Below, one piece after another: positions 6,790 through 12,238 of a stretch of DNA of 12,238 bases (its first letter is position 1; each line of letters opens with the position of its first letter). Origin of the DNA: Halobacteriaceae archaeon Tc-Br11_E2g27 (GTDB lineage Archaea; Halobacteriota; Halobacteria; Halobacteriales; Haloarculaceae); contig LKNH01000050.1 of assembly GCA_001564135.1 (NCBI GenBank), positions 1-12,238 on the forward strand, given 5' to 3'. Made by a program: the position numbers and the translations under genes. The notes under the pieces were generated by a model that saw only the letters and a list, made by a program, of their open reading frames with translations, did no database searches and was not told the DNA's origin.

Positions 6790-7176
6790 ATGCTCACGCC
6801 CTCCCTCCCACGCTCGTGGAAAACTGCGATTGCGCTCGGTTACGGATTCGTCTTTTTGTATCTGGTCATCGTCATGAACCAACTGCTGATTGGTATTGCG
6901 CTTCCTGCAGCCATAATTGCTCTTGCGTATCTCTCCTGGCGTATCTGGCGAGTGTTTCGGATGTACGAACAACGCCTCGAGAACGAAACAGCATCCGAAC
7001 CCTCGAACGAACAGCGCGAGGAAGATGCCGTTGAGACGCTCAAAACAGAGTATACAACTGGAAAACTTTCGGAAGATGAGTTTGAGGCAAAACTTGAGCA
7101 GGTGCTCGCTGACGATGACACACACGTTGAACGGTCAGCGGATGGAGAGTGGGTCGAAACCGAGCAAAGCGAGTGA
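6790..7176 (+). CDS. Small membrane protein with C-terminal SHOCT domain
   Basis: With the ATG at 6790 this is a 128-residue protein. Residues 12-55 form two hydrophobic helices, roughly 12-29 and 32-55, separated by only a short MNQ turn, followed by a basic WRIWRVFRMYEQR stretch. A polar acidic linker leads to a SHOCT (short C-terminal) motif, VETLKTEYTTGKLSEDEFEAK at 81-101, a helix-turn-helix pair thought to mediate oligomerisation. The function is unknown; haloarchaea carry many such proteins. An in-frame GTG at 6733 would add 19 residues, but the TATA box lies inside that extension, so I reject it. The gene converges with the alpha/beta hydrolase gene, 20 bp away. ATTGATTTTTGAG after the stop contains a T5 run that may help terminate transcription. 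Confidence 0.8.
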   Translation: MLTPSLPRSWKTAIALGYGFVFLYLVIVMNQLLIGIALPAAIIALAYLSWRIWRVFRMYEQRLENETASEPSNEQREEDAVETLKTEYTTGKLSEDEFEAKLEQVLADDDTHVERSADGEWVETEQSE

Positions 7177-7196
7177 ATATTGATTTTTGAGTCAGT

Positions 7197-8024
7197 TCAG
7201 TGGTGCTCGTGAAGAAATTCACAGAGAACGTTATTGAAGTCTCTCGGATTATCCTGGTTGGCATTGTGTCCCGCTTCATCGATGACCTGATAGACTGCAT
7301 TCGGTTCGCGCTCGGCCCATGCAGGAGCATGCTTTGCAATTGTTCCCACGATATCTTTCTCACCATGCGTGAGTAAAAATGGGCAGGGAATCTGGTACTC
7401 CCGTTCTGGTCGAGGATGGTCAGCAACAGCGTGCCAGACCTGATAAAACTCATCTTTCGAAAGCTGACTGGTGGCATTGTAAGCGTACTCTCGCACGGAG
7501 GGTCTGAGCGCAGTCGTCTGAGCGACCAGTCGCCGCCGAAGGCTATCCGGCAGTGCTTTGAACAGATACGGTGACGCCGCAAGCAACAACTCCTCGCGGT
7601 TCGGTCCGCTGGCAGTGATATCACTTGAGCCGATGGTAACGAGTGCCCGTACACGGTCCGGATACCGATAGATAAACTCCTGAGAGACAAAACCGCCGAA
7701 TGAATGGCCGACCAGCGTGACCTCATTAACTCCTGCCGCATAAAGAACAGCACGCAGGTCATCTGTCGCCGCTGCCACCGAAAACTCGGGCCCCATCGGT
7801 TTCGATAGACCGTGACCGCGCATGTCCCACACGAGCAGTTGGTAGCCGGCATCGAGGAGCGCATCACGCTGTGGCTCAAACATCCGATGGTCCATCGATG
7901 CGCCGTGTGTACAGACGACAAGTGGGGCGTCCGCTGGGCCGACAGTCCAGTAGTGTAGTTGCGAACCAGCACGCTCGACTGTCTGTGGATGACCCCAGTG
8001 CCCCACAATTTCTGTATCCGTCAT
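7197..8024 (-). CDS. Alpha/beta hydrolase
   Basis: A 275-residue cytosolic alpha/beta-hydrolase fold enzyme. The oxyanion-loop region is VVCTHGASMDHRMF (36-49), and WDMRGHGLSKP (66-76) is the usual strand-4 motif. The nucleophile elbow is G106-H-S108-F-G-G. The acid is probably D224 in LLTHGEKDIVG (217-227), and the base is H253 in DEAGHNANQDNP (249-260). The triad is therefore intact. The layout resembles the 3-oxoadipate enol-lactonase/haloperoxidase-like branch, but that branch covers many substrates and I would not name one. The start at 8024 is supported by a TATA-like CATACTTACAG on the minus strand about 26 bp upstream. It is divergent from the hydroxyacyl-CoA dehydrogenase gene across 178 bp. 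Confidence 0.87.
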   Translation of the reverse strand: MTDTEIVGHWGHPQTVERAGSQLHYWTVGPADAPLVVCTHGASMDHRMFEPQRDALLDAGYQLLVWDMRGHGLSKPMGPEFSVAAATDDLRAVLYAAGVNEVTLVGHSFGGFVSQEFIYRYPDRVRALVTIGSSDITASGPNREELLLAASPYLFKALPDSLRRRLVAQTTALRPSVREYAYNATSQLSKDEFYQVWHAVADHPRPEREYQIPCPFLLTHGEKDIVGTIAKHAPAWAEREPNAVYQVIDEAGHNANQDNPRDFNNVLCEFLHEHH

Positions 8025-8045
8025 GATAGGTACTCGGCAACCAAT

Positions 8046-8056
8046 CTGTAAGTATG
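8046..8056 (-). promoter_or_regulatory. Probable TATA box of the alpha/beta hydrolase gene
   Basis: CATACTTACAG on the minus strand is centred about 26 bp before the ATG at 8024 and predicts a leaderless mRNA. The TATA consensus is imperfect. Confidence 0.4.
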
Positions 8057-8202
8057 TGACGAGTGACGGCCTCCAGACAGCGGTTTCTCTACAGTTTCCC
8101 CTTTCACAACGGGGCGCTTTTCAATCACCGTCAGAGCACGGTCCTCCCCAACAAACGATACGAAACGTTGAAAGTGCACGCGGGAGAGTGAGTAAGTGAA
8201 CC

Positions 8203-10173
8203 ATGGAAGTAGACGACATTGAGACTATCACCGTCCTTGGCGCTGGGACAATGGGGCATGGCATTGCGGAAGTGGCCGCGCTCGCAGGGTATGACGTGAA
8301 CCTGCGGGACATCAACGAGGAGCTTGTTGAGGAGGGATACGAGCAGATAGAATGGAGCCTGAACAAACTCGCAGAGAACGACCGTATCAGCGAGGATGCC
8401 GCAGAGGATTCAATCGACCGGATTACGCCGGTTGTTGACCTCGAAGAAGCAGTCGAGGATACCGATGTTGTCATCGAGGCTATCGTCGAGCGGATGGACA
8501 TCAAACAGGAGGTCTACGAGGACCTGTCCGAGTACGCACCGGACCACACCATCTTTGCATCGAACACCTCCAGCCTGTCCATTACGGACCTTGCAGACGT
8601 GACAGACCGTCCAGAGCAGGTCTGTGGGATGCACTTTTTCAACCCACCAGTCCGGATGGAACTGGTCGAGGTCATCAGCGGTGGGGACACAAGCGACGAG
8701 ACGATGGATACCATCGTCGACCTGGCAGAAGCCTTCGACAAAACGCCAGTTCGCGTCCGGAAGGACGAGCCTGGTTTCATCGTCAACAGCATCCTTGTCC
8801 CGCTGATGAACGAGGCGTGCTGGATTGTTGAGGAGGATATCGCCACCATCCGCGAAGTCGATTCGACGACCAAATACGATATCGGCCTGCCAATGGGGGC
8901 GTTCGAGCTTGGTGACCAGGTCGGTAACGACGTCTCACTGCACGTGCTCAACTACATGAACGAGGTTCTCGGTGAGGCATACGAGCCATCACCGCTTCTC
9001 GTTCGCACGGTCGAAAACGAGAAGCTCGGGAAAAAGACGGGCGAAGGGTTCTACGATTACAATAACGGGGGCGCAGACGTGCCAGCCGATGCGCAGAGCG
9101 ACGAGGTCAAAGAGCGGTTGATGGCTGCGCTCGCAAACGAGACAGGGAAACTCATCCAGAAAGACGTTGCTCCACCAGCTGATATCGACAAGGCTGTCAA
9201 GCTCGGCGCTGCCTTCCCGAAAGGACCTGCAAAGGCGTGTGACGAGTTCGGTCTCGAAGCCCTTGTCGAGAAGCTTGATGAGCTCTATGAGGAGAGCGGA
9301 GCTGCCCGATACGAGGTCTCCGATGGACTTCGTGAGGCCGCCGAAGAAGGAGGCTTTTACGGAGAAGCCGAAGAAGAAGATGATGGTATCGAATTCGAGG
9401 CCATTCAGGTAGACTACCCCACGGAGATGGTCGGTCAGATTATCCTTGACCGTCCTCATCAGCTCAACACCGTCAACCCGGAGATGCTCGATGATGTCGA
9501 GGCCGCCCTCGACATGTTCGAGGAAGACGACGACATTCGTGCCGTGTTAATTACCGGCGCTGGCGACCGCGCATTCTCCGCCGGTGCGGACGCGATGGGA
9601 ATGGCCGGCTCGGCCAACCCAATTGATGCTGTTGAACTCTCCCGCCGCGGACAGGAGGTCTGGGGCAAACTCGAAGAGGCCCCGATGCCGGTCGTCGCCG
9701 GTATTGACGGCTTCTGTCTCGGTGGCGGAATGGAGCTTTCGATGTGTGCGGATATGCGCATCGCTTCAGAACGCTCCGAATTCGGTCAGCCTGAGTTCAA
9801 CCTTGGATTGCTCCCTGGCTGGGGCGGAACCCAGCGTCTTTCGAACATCGTCGGCGAAGGAATTGCCAAAGAGATTATCTTTACGGCAGACCGCTACGAG
9901 GCCGAAGAGATGGAAGATTACGGCTTCGTGAACGAAGTTGTCGACAATGACGAACTTGAAGAAGCCGCCGTTGAACTTGCAGACGACCTCGCGCGCGGTC
10001 CGCCAATCGCCATGGAGTACACGAAACGCGCAATGCTTGCCGGTCGTGACGATACGGATGCTGGTCTCGAAACCGAGGCCTTCGCATTCGGCCACCTCGT
10101 CACCACCGACGACGTGATGGAAGGAATCACGAAGTTCATGGGTGACGAAGAGCCGGAATTCAAAGGGAAGTAA
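8203..10173 (+). CDS. Bifunctional 3-hydroxyacyl-CoA dehydrogenase / enoyl-CoA hydratase
   Basis: A 656-residue fusion catalysing hydration of 2-enoyl-CoA and NAD-dependent oxidation of the 3-hydroxyacyl-CoA, as in beta-oxidation or crotonyl-CoA/acetoacetyl-CoA interconversion. The N-terminal Rossmann domain has G13-AGTMGHG-20. The dehydrogenase catalytic His is in H144-FFNPP with E156 twelve residues on, and N195 in GFIVNS. The dehydrogenase C-terminal domains occupy about 188-385, including KTGEGFYDY (278-286). An acidic linker, YGEAEEEDDG (386-395), leads to the hydratase domain (about 400-656). Both hydratase glutamates are present: E511 in GFCLGGGMELSM and E531 in FGQPEFNLGLLPGWGGTQRL. 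Order is dehydrogenase then hydratase, the reverse of bacterial FadB and typical of archaea. A T6 run at 10198-10203 probably terminates it. Confidence 0.94.
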   Translation: MEVDDIETITVLGAGTMGHGIAEVAALAGYDVNLRDINEELVEEGYEQIEWSLNKLAENDRISEDAAEDSIDRITPVVDLEEAVEDTDVVIEAIVERMDIKQEVYEDLSEYAPDHTIFASNTSSLSITDLADVTDRPEQVCGMHFFNPPVRMELVEVISGGDTSDETMDTIVDLAEAFDKTPVRVRKDEPGFIVNSILVPLMNEACWIVEEDIATIREVDSTTKYDIGLPMGAFELGDQVGNDVSLHVLNYMNEVLGEAYEPSPLLVRTVENEKLGKKTGEGFYDYNNGGADVPADAQSDEVKERLMAALANETGKLIQKDVAPPADIDKAVKLGAAFPKGPAKACDEFGLEALVEKLDELYEESGAARYEVSDGLREAAEEGGFYGEAEEEDDGIEFEAIQVDYPTEMVGQIILDRPHQLNTVNPEMLDDVEAALDMFEEDDDIRAVLITGAGDRAFSAGADAMGMAGSANPIDAVELSRRGQEVWGKLEEAPMPVVAGIDGFCLGGGMELSMCADMRIASERSEFGQPEFNLGLLPGWGGTQRLSNIVGEGIAKEIIFTADRYEAEEMEDYGFVNEVVDNDELEEAAVELADDLARGPPIAMEYTKRAMLAGRDDTDAGLETEAFAFGHLVTTDDVMEGITKFMGDEEPEFKGK

Positions 10174-10197
10174 TCCAAGCTAACCCGCTATTCTCGA

Positions 10198-10203
10198 TTT
10201 TTT
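10198..10203 (+). terminator. T-run after the hydroxyacyl-CoA dehydrogenase gene
   Basis: TTTTTT 25 bp after the stop codon, without a convincing hairpin, is the kind of signal archaeal RNA polymerase terminates on. It lies in the convergent gap of 122 bp before the methyltransferase gene on the other strand. Confidence 0.45.
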
Positions 10204-10295
10204 AGGTCATTGCAGCACAGTCCAGTAGACTATAGTAATCAATTACCACCTGAATTTCTCTCGAGGGAAAATAGTACTCTTTCCTACAACGGTAT

Positions 10296-11030
10296 TTATT
10301 CCTGCCCATCTTTTTCCAACGCAATCAGATAGTGGCTCGTCGTCGAGTCATCCGGCCGCCATAAGTCTGTTACCTGCCATACAGTTTCTTGGCAAGCCTC
10401 GCGTACGCGTTCAGGGCTAAACAGTCGAAAGAGAAGTGATTTTCCCTGGATTCCGCCATATTCAAACGAAAATACCCGAAATCCAAGTCCTGGTGTGGAG
10501 TCTCGACGATGGCCTAGTAAATCTGATGTCGCTTCGTGCGTCGGGTCGTATCCGTCAAATACGAATGTTCCATTCTGTGTTGTAATATCAGCAATTGCAG
10601 CAAGACGCTTCTTGAGGCCTGCCATTGATTTTACGAGTCCCATCTGTGTCCCATAACACAGGACAGAATGGAATGATTCGCTGTCGAATTGCGTTTCAAG
10701 CTCGAACAAATCACCGATTCTAGCGTCAGTTACACCGCGCTCGCGCATGACGTCCACCAGCAGTTCATCGACCTCAATGGCGGTTGTTTCGAAACGTTTC
10801 TGAAAGTAAAGAGCGTGTTTTCCGACACCAGCGCCAATATCTAACAGTGGGCCAGAAAGTTGTGACTCAAGCCAGGATGCATAGGTATCATCCCTTGCTG
10901 GAAACGGTGTGAAGTAAAATTCCTCAACAGGATGTTCCATACGGTTAGAGCCATCGCAAGCGTAGAGCGGTTCGGTTTGGTTGTCACGGTGAACATCGGA
11001 GAGAGCGTTGGCAAACGGACGATGACTCAT
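10296..11030 (-). CDS. Class I SAM-dependent methyltransferase
   Basis: A 244-residue protein with a Rossmann-like methyltransferase core. Counting from the ATG at 11030, motif I is GPLLDIGAGVGKHALYF near 60-76, ending in an AIEVDELLVDVMRERG strand-2/helix region with the acidic E-V-D. Motif IV is SFHSVLCYGTQMGLV, and motif VI is the weak TQNGTFVFDGYDP. A C-terminal EVRVF-like strand pair and SHYLIALEK close the fold. The substrate is unknown. A GTG three bases upstream (11033) is an alternative start; ATG is preferred. The upstream region has only a poor TATA candidate. Codon third positions look less GC-rich than in its neighbours, and it borders a tRNA gene, so transfer is possible but not established. 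Confidence 0.75.
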   Translation of the reverse strand: MSHRPFANALSDVHRDNQTEPLYACDGSNRMEHPVEEFYFTPFPARDDTYASWLESQLSGPLLDIGAGVGKHALYFQKRFETTAIEVDELLVDVMRERGVTDARIGDLFELETQFDSESFHSVLCYGTQMGLVKSMAGLKKRLAAIADITTQNGTFVFDGYDPTHEATSDLLGHRRDSTPGLGFRVFSFEYGGIQGKSLLFRLFSPERVREACQETVWQVTDLWRPDDSTTSHYLIALEKDGQE

Positions 11031-11104
11031 CACTGAATCATACTCAATCTAGTGTGAAAAATTGCGGTATGGGACGGCATTGCACAGACCAGGAAAAAGA
11101 CAGG

Positions 11105-11111
11105 CTTTATT
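11105..11111 (+). promoter_or_regulatory. TATA box of the tRNA-Glu gene
   Basis: TTTATTA about 30 bp upstream of the first base of the mature tRNA fits a transcription start a few bases before 11138. Confidence 0.6.
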
Positions 11112-11137
11112 ACCGGCTATGTCCCATGTCGAAATGC

Positions 11138-11212
11138 GCTCGGTTGGTGTAGTCCGGCCAATCATTTTGGCCTTTCGAGCCGAAGACCGGGGTTCAAATC
11201 CCCGACCGAGCA
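11138..11212 (+). tRNA. tRNA-Glu (anticodon UUC)
   Basis: A 75-nt cloverleaf. The acceptor stem GCTCGGT pairs with ACCGAGC (11205-11211), with discriminator A at 11212. The D-stem is GTG/CAT with one G-T pair. The anticodon stem TTGGC/GCCGA encloses the loop CTTTCGA, giving anticodon TTC, which reads GAA/GAG. The T-stem CGGGG/CCCCG encloses TTCAAAT, which has C56, the target of Trm56 encoded upstream. CCA is not encoded and must be added enzymatically. No intron is visible. Two partial copies of the 3' end occur within 160 bp downstream. Confidence 0.95.
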
Positions 11213-11246
11213 TTCTGCGAGGAACAACGGTGACGAGCGGATGCGA

Positions 11247-11304
11247 GCGAGGAGATTTGAACCTCGCGAGACGAACGGAGTGAGTCTTGCAATCGGGTTC
11301 AAAT
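11247..11304. repeat. Palindromic segment with an inverted copy of the tRNA T-loop sequence
   Basis: ATTTGAACC (11255-11263) is the exact reverse complement of GGTTCAAAT (11296-11304), which is the T-loop sequence of the adjacent tRNA-Glu. Around the left arm, GCGAGG (11247-11252) and CCTCGC (11262-11267) form a further 6-bp hairpin. Between the arms AGAC (11269) and GTCT (11284) flank GAACGGAGTGA. The whole segment can fold as nested stems. Confidence 0.7.
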
Positions 11305-11310
11305 CCCCGA
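11295..11310 (+). repeat. Partial copy of the tRNA-Glu T-arm
   Basis: GGGTTCAAATCCCCGA is 16 bases identical to tRNA-Glu positions 11190-11205. It could be an att-type footprint or the remnant of a duplicated tRNA 3' half. Confidence 0.75.
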
Positions 11311-11360
11311 AAGACACGGTCTTTCGTCCGTCGCAAACGCTTGCGTTTGCTCAGCCCCGA
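11305..11360. repeat. Twin-hairpin insertion between CCCCGA direct repeats
   Basis: CCCCGA at 11305-11310 recurs at 11355-11360. Between them are two perfect hairpins with 8-bp stems: CGAAAGAC/GTCTTTCG with loop ACG (11308-11326), and GCAAACGC/GCGTTTGC with loop TT (11333-11350). Removing one repeat and the intervening sequence would restore a near-complete tRNA-Glu 3' end (TTCAAATCCCCGACCAAGCA). The block therefore looks like a tiny insertion with target duplication. Confidence 0.65.
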
Positions 11361-11372
11361 CCAAGCATTTTG
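11355..11372 (+). repeat. Degenerate copy of the tRNA-Glu 3' terminus
   Basis: CCCCGACCAAGCATTTTG matches 16 of 18 bases with CCCCGACCGAGCATTCTG at 11200-11217, the 3' end of tRNA-Glu and its first flanking bases. The resemblance continues loosely further on (both reach GAACAA). Confidence 0.7.
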
Positions 11373-11437
11373 CTGCGAACAAGAGATGTGAGCAACGAGA
11401 ATTCACAAATTGATAGCCGACAATACCAACCCAACCC

Positions 11438-11442
11438 TTAAT
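11438..11442 (+). promoter_or_regulatory. Probable TATA box of the zinc-ribbon gene
   Basis: CCCTTAATCGG is centred about 27 bp before the ATG at 11467, consistent with a leaderless mRNA. The box is weak. Confidence 0.4.
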
Positions 11443-11466
11443 CGGACGGCTATCGTGTTGTTGATA

Positions 11467-11637
11467 ATGAGCCTGTTTACCAAAGTCGGGAAAAAGTTCG
11501 AAGAGACGAAGCAGTCCGTCATCGGCAGTAAGCAGTCAACGTATGTCTGTCACTCCTGTGAAGAGGCCGTCGCGGAGGAATATGAACACTGTCCCCACTG
11601 TGGAGAAGGGCCGGTGGAACTAGCTAACAATTGTTGA
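11467..11637 (+). CDS. Small zinc-ribbon protein (56 residues)
   Basis: A 56-residue protein of unknown function. A basic, helical N-terminus (MSLFTKVGKKFEETKQSV) precedes a four-cysteine zinc ribbon: C28-x-x-C31, then C42-P-H-C45-G, the usual knuckle form. It ends in cysteine (C56) two residues after an NN pair. Haloarchaea encode many such micro zinc-finger proteins. Some affect biofilm formation or swarming, but nothing here specifies a role. The ATG at 11467 fits the upstream TTAAT element. The longer reading frame from an upstream TTG covers the promoter and is less likely. It converges with the two-helix membrane protein gene over 89 bp. Confidence 0.75.
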   Translation: MSLFTKVGKKFEETKQSVIGSKQSTYVCHSCEEAVAEEYEHCPHCGEGPVELANNC

Positions 11638-11726
11638 GCGGAATACTGGCCGGCGGAACAACTGATAGCGTGAACGCAGGACAGCGTGGTGAAGAACCTA
11701 TCGCAACTTCTGTCGAACGGACTAGT

Positions 11727-11960
11727 TCACTGGCCTTCTTCAGGAGTTGCGAATCCAACGCCACCAGCAATAATCGCTGCTGCAGCGAGAATGGTTGCTC
11801 CGAGCGTCACGAAGCCGTCATCCGGGTCCAACCCAGCAATTGCGGCCGCCATATCGACGACGAAGACCGTCACAAATAGGCTTAAAATGACGAACACAAG
11901 CATGAAAATTCCAGCAATTATCGCACTAGCCAACGAACCAAATGCATCAAGTAGTCCCAT
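11727..11960 (-). CDS. Small two-helix membrane protein (77 residues)
   Basis: A 77-residue hydrophobic protein that I do not recognise. Two transmembrane helices are evident: about 12-36 (SAIIAGIFMLVFVILSLF and on) and about 52-72 (LGATILAAAAIIAGGVGF). They are joined by an acidic loop, LDPDDG (44-49). Both termini are short; the C-terminus is TPEEGQ. The start at 11960 is supported by a TATA box (11988-11996, minus strand) giving a very short leader. It has no obvious functional partner. The upstream intergenic region it shares with the right-edge gene carries unusual dyads. Confidence 0.65.
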   Translation of the reverse strand: MGLLDAFGSLASAIIAGIFMLVFVILSLFVTVFVVDMAAAIAGLDPDDGFVTLGATILAAAAIIAGGVGFATPEEGQ

Positions 11961-11987
11961 TGCGGATATTCTGTATTGCGTGAACGT

Positions 11988-11996
11988 ACAAATAAC
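11988..11996 (-). promoter_or_regulatory. TATA box of the two-helix membrane protein gene
   Basis: On the minus strand GTTATTTGT is centred about 32 bp upstream of the ATG at 11960 and predicts a transcription start close to 11966. Confidence 0.5.
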
Positions 11997-12009
11997 TGAG
12001 CATAAGGAT

Positions 12010-12022
12010 ACTGATAATCAGT
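12010..12022. repeat. 13-nt perfect palindrome in the right-hand intergenic region
   Basis: ACTGATAATCAGT is a perfect 6-1-6 inverted repeat. It sits just upstream of the minus-strand TATA box at 11988-11996, a typical place for an activator or repressor site. Confidence 0.5.
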
Positions 12023-12041
12023 TGGCACAATATTCCCAAAG

Positions 12042-12105
12042 AGTACACGACTAGTACAAAATTGGTAGATTGCGCTGTTACAGGACGTGAGACTAGTAGT
12101 GTACT
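12042..12105. repeat. Paired 14-bp inverted repeat next to a TATA box
   Basis: AGTACACGACTAGT (12042-12055) and ACTAGTAGTGTACT (12092-12105) are reverse complements at 13 of 14 positions, 36 bp apart. The right arm ends at the first T of the TATA box TTTATATG (12105-12112). It is probably an operator pair for the right-edge gene. Confidence 0.65.
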
Positions 12106-12112
12106 TTATATG
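12105..12112 (+). promoter_or_regulatory. Strong TATA box reading toward the right edge
   Basis: TTTATATG is the best plus-strand TATA box in this region. It predicts a transcription start near 12135 and, if it serves the ATG at 12189, a leader of about 55 nt. Confidence 0.5.
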
Positions 12113-12188
12113 CTTCTATCGCTAGGTCAACATATACGACGGTTGATTAACAGCACCGATAGAGGACGCTTTTCAATCAAAGCTACCC

Positions 12189-12238
12189 ATGTTTGACGTA
12201 ACACAGACCGTTGGTGAACAAGCCCTTCTCCTAGTGGA
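12189..12238 (+). CDS. Start of an unidentified gene (partial)
   Basis: An ATG at 12189 opens a frame that stays open for 16 codons to the window edge (MFDVTQTVGEQALLLV). It lies downstream of the strong TATA box at 12105-12112 and an inverted repeat, which is why I list it. Sixteen residues are too few to identify a family. It might not be the true start. Confidence 0.35.
   Translation, partial: MFDVTQTVGEQALLLV

Noticed and set aside
7040..8008. A 322-codon minus-strand open frame overlapping almost all of the alpha/beta hydrolase gene in another frame.
   Set aside because: The hydrolase frame has the full catalytic triad and family motifs. The alternative translation is Arg/Ser/Cys-rich with no recognisable domain, and haloarchaeal GC bias commonly creates such shadow frames.
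10266..10284. A possible terminator hairpin GGAAA/TTTCC between the convergent genes.
   Set aside because: Only 5 bp pair, with a 9-nt loop, and no T-run follows on the minus strand at the right place.
11069..11127. A 7-bp inverted repeat, ATGGGAC/GTCCCAT, flanking the tRNA-Glu TATA box.
   Set aside because: Arms of 7 bp separated by 45 bp are common by chance, and the outer bases do not extend the match.
11213..11400. Possible CRISPR-like repeats downstream of the tRNA.
   Set aside because: The repeats are few, irregularly spaced, in both orientations and derived from the tRNA 3' end. There are no spacers of uniform length and no cas genes.
8115..12179. A 13-nt identical sequence, CGCTTTTCAATCA, at 8115-8127 and at 12167-12179, both upstream of plus-strand genes.
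   Set aside because: One or two 13-mer repeats are expected by chance in a 12-kb window, and the distances to the start codons differ (76 versus 10 bp), so it does not behave as a shared promoter element.

Overview
The window is a stretch of a haloarchaeal (class Halobacteria) chromosome. Four things point there: acidic proteins; promoters with AT-rich TATA boxes about 25-28 bp before start codons, giving leaderless or nearly leaderless mRNAs; archaeal signature genes (a multi-OB-fold RPA beside a COG3390 partner, and the SPOUT enzyme aTrm56); and a Tat-type lipoprotein signal. Base composition is moderate for haloarchaea by eye. I cannot assign a genus.

Layout. 1-1542 (minus): a single-stranded DNA-binding operon, with an RPA1-like protein and the first 91 codons of an RPA-associated COG3390 protein, overlapping by 4 bp. 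1676-2872 (plus): a DsbA-like thioredoxin-fold lipoprotein, then after 15 bp the tRNA C56 2'-O-methyltransferase Trm56. 2950-5147 (plus): an MFS exporter-like transporter and a SAM methyltransferase. 5175-6649 (minus): a two-gene unit of a double-ACT amino-acid-sensing protein and homoserine dehydrogenase, overlapping by 4 bp and led by a strong Shine-Dalgarno site. 6790-7176 (plus): a small two-helix membrane protein with a SHOCT tail, whose promoter is a perfect 16-bp dyad. 7197-8024 (minus): an alpha/beta hydrolase. 8203-10173 (plus): a fused 3-hydroxyacyl-CoA dehydrogenase/enoyl-CoA hydratase of beta-oxidation or the hydroxybutyryl/crotonyl-CoA interconversion. 10296-11030 (minus): a second, unrelated SAM methyltransferase.

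The right end differs in character. A tRNA-Glu(UUC) gene at 11138-11212 is followed by about 190 bp of palindromic sequence containing two partial copies of the tRNA 3' end and two perfect 8-bp hairpins between CCCCGA direct repeats. This looks like an integration or small-element scar. Beyond it are a 56-residue zinc-ribbon protein, a 77-residue two-helix membrane protein, and an AT-rich intergenic region. That region holds a 13-nt palindrome and a 13/14 inverted repeat abutting a strong TATA box, ahead of a gene cut by the window edge.

Most of the window is ordinary core haloarchaeal genome, and I do not see an undescribed multi-gene system. The most interesting signals are in the non-coding DNA: the tRNA-Glu 3'-end footprints with nested hairpins, the dyads lying on TATA boxes, and the paired inverted repeat near the right edge. 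There is no gene-free stretch longer than 300 bp.
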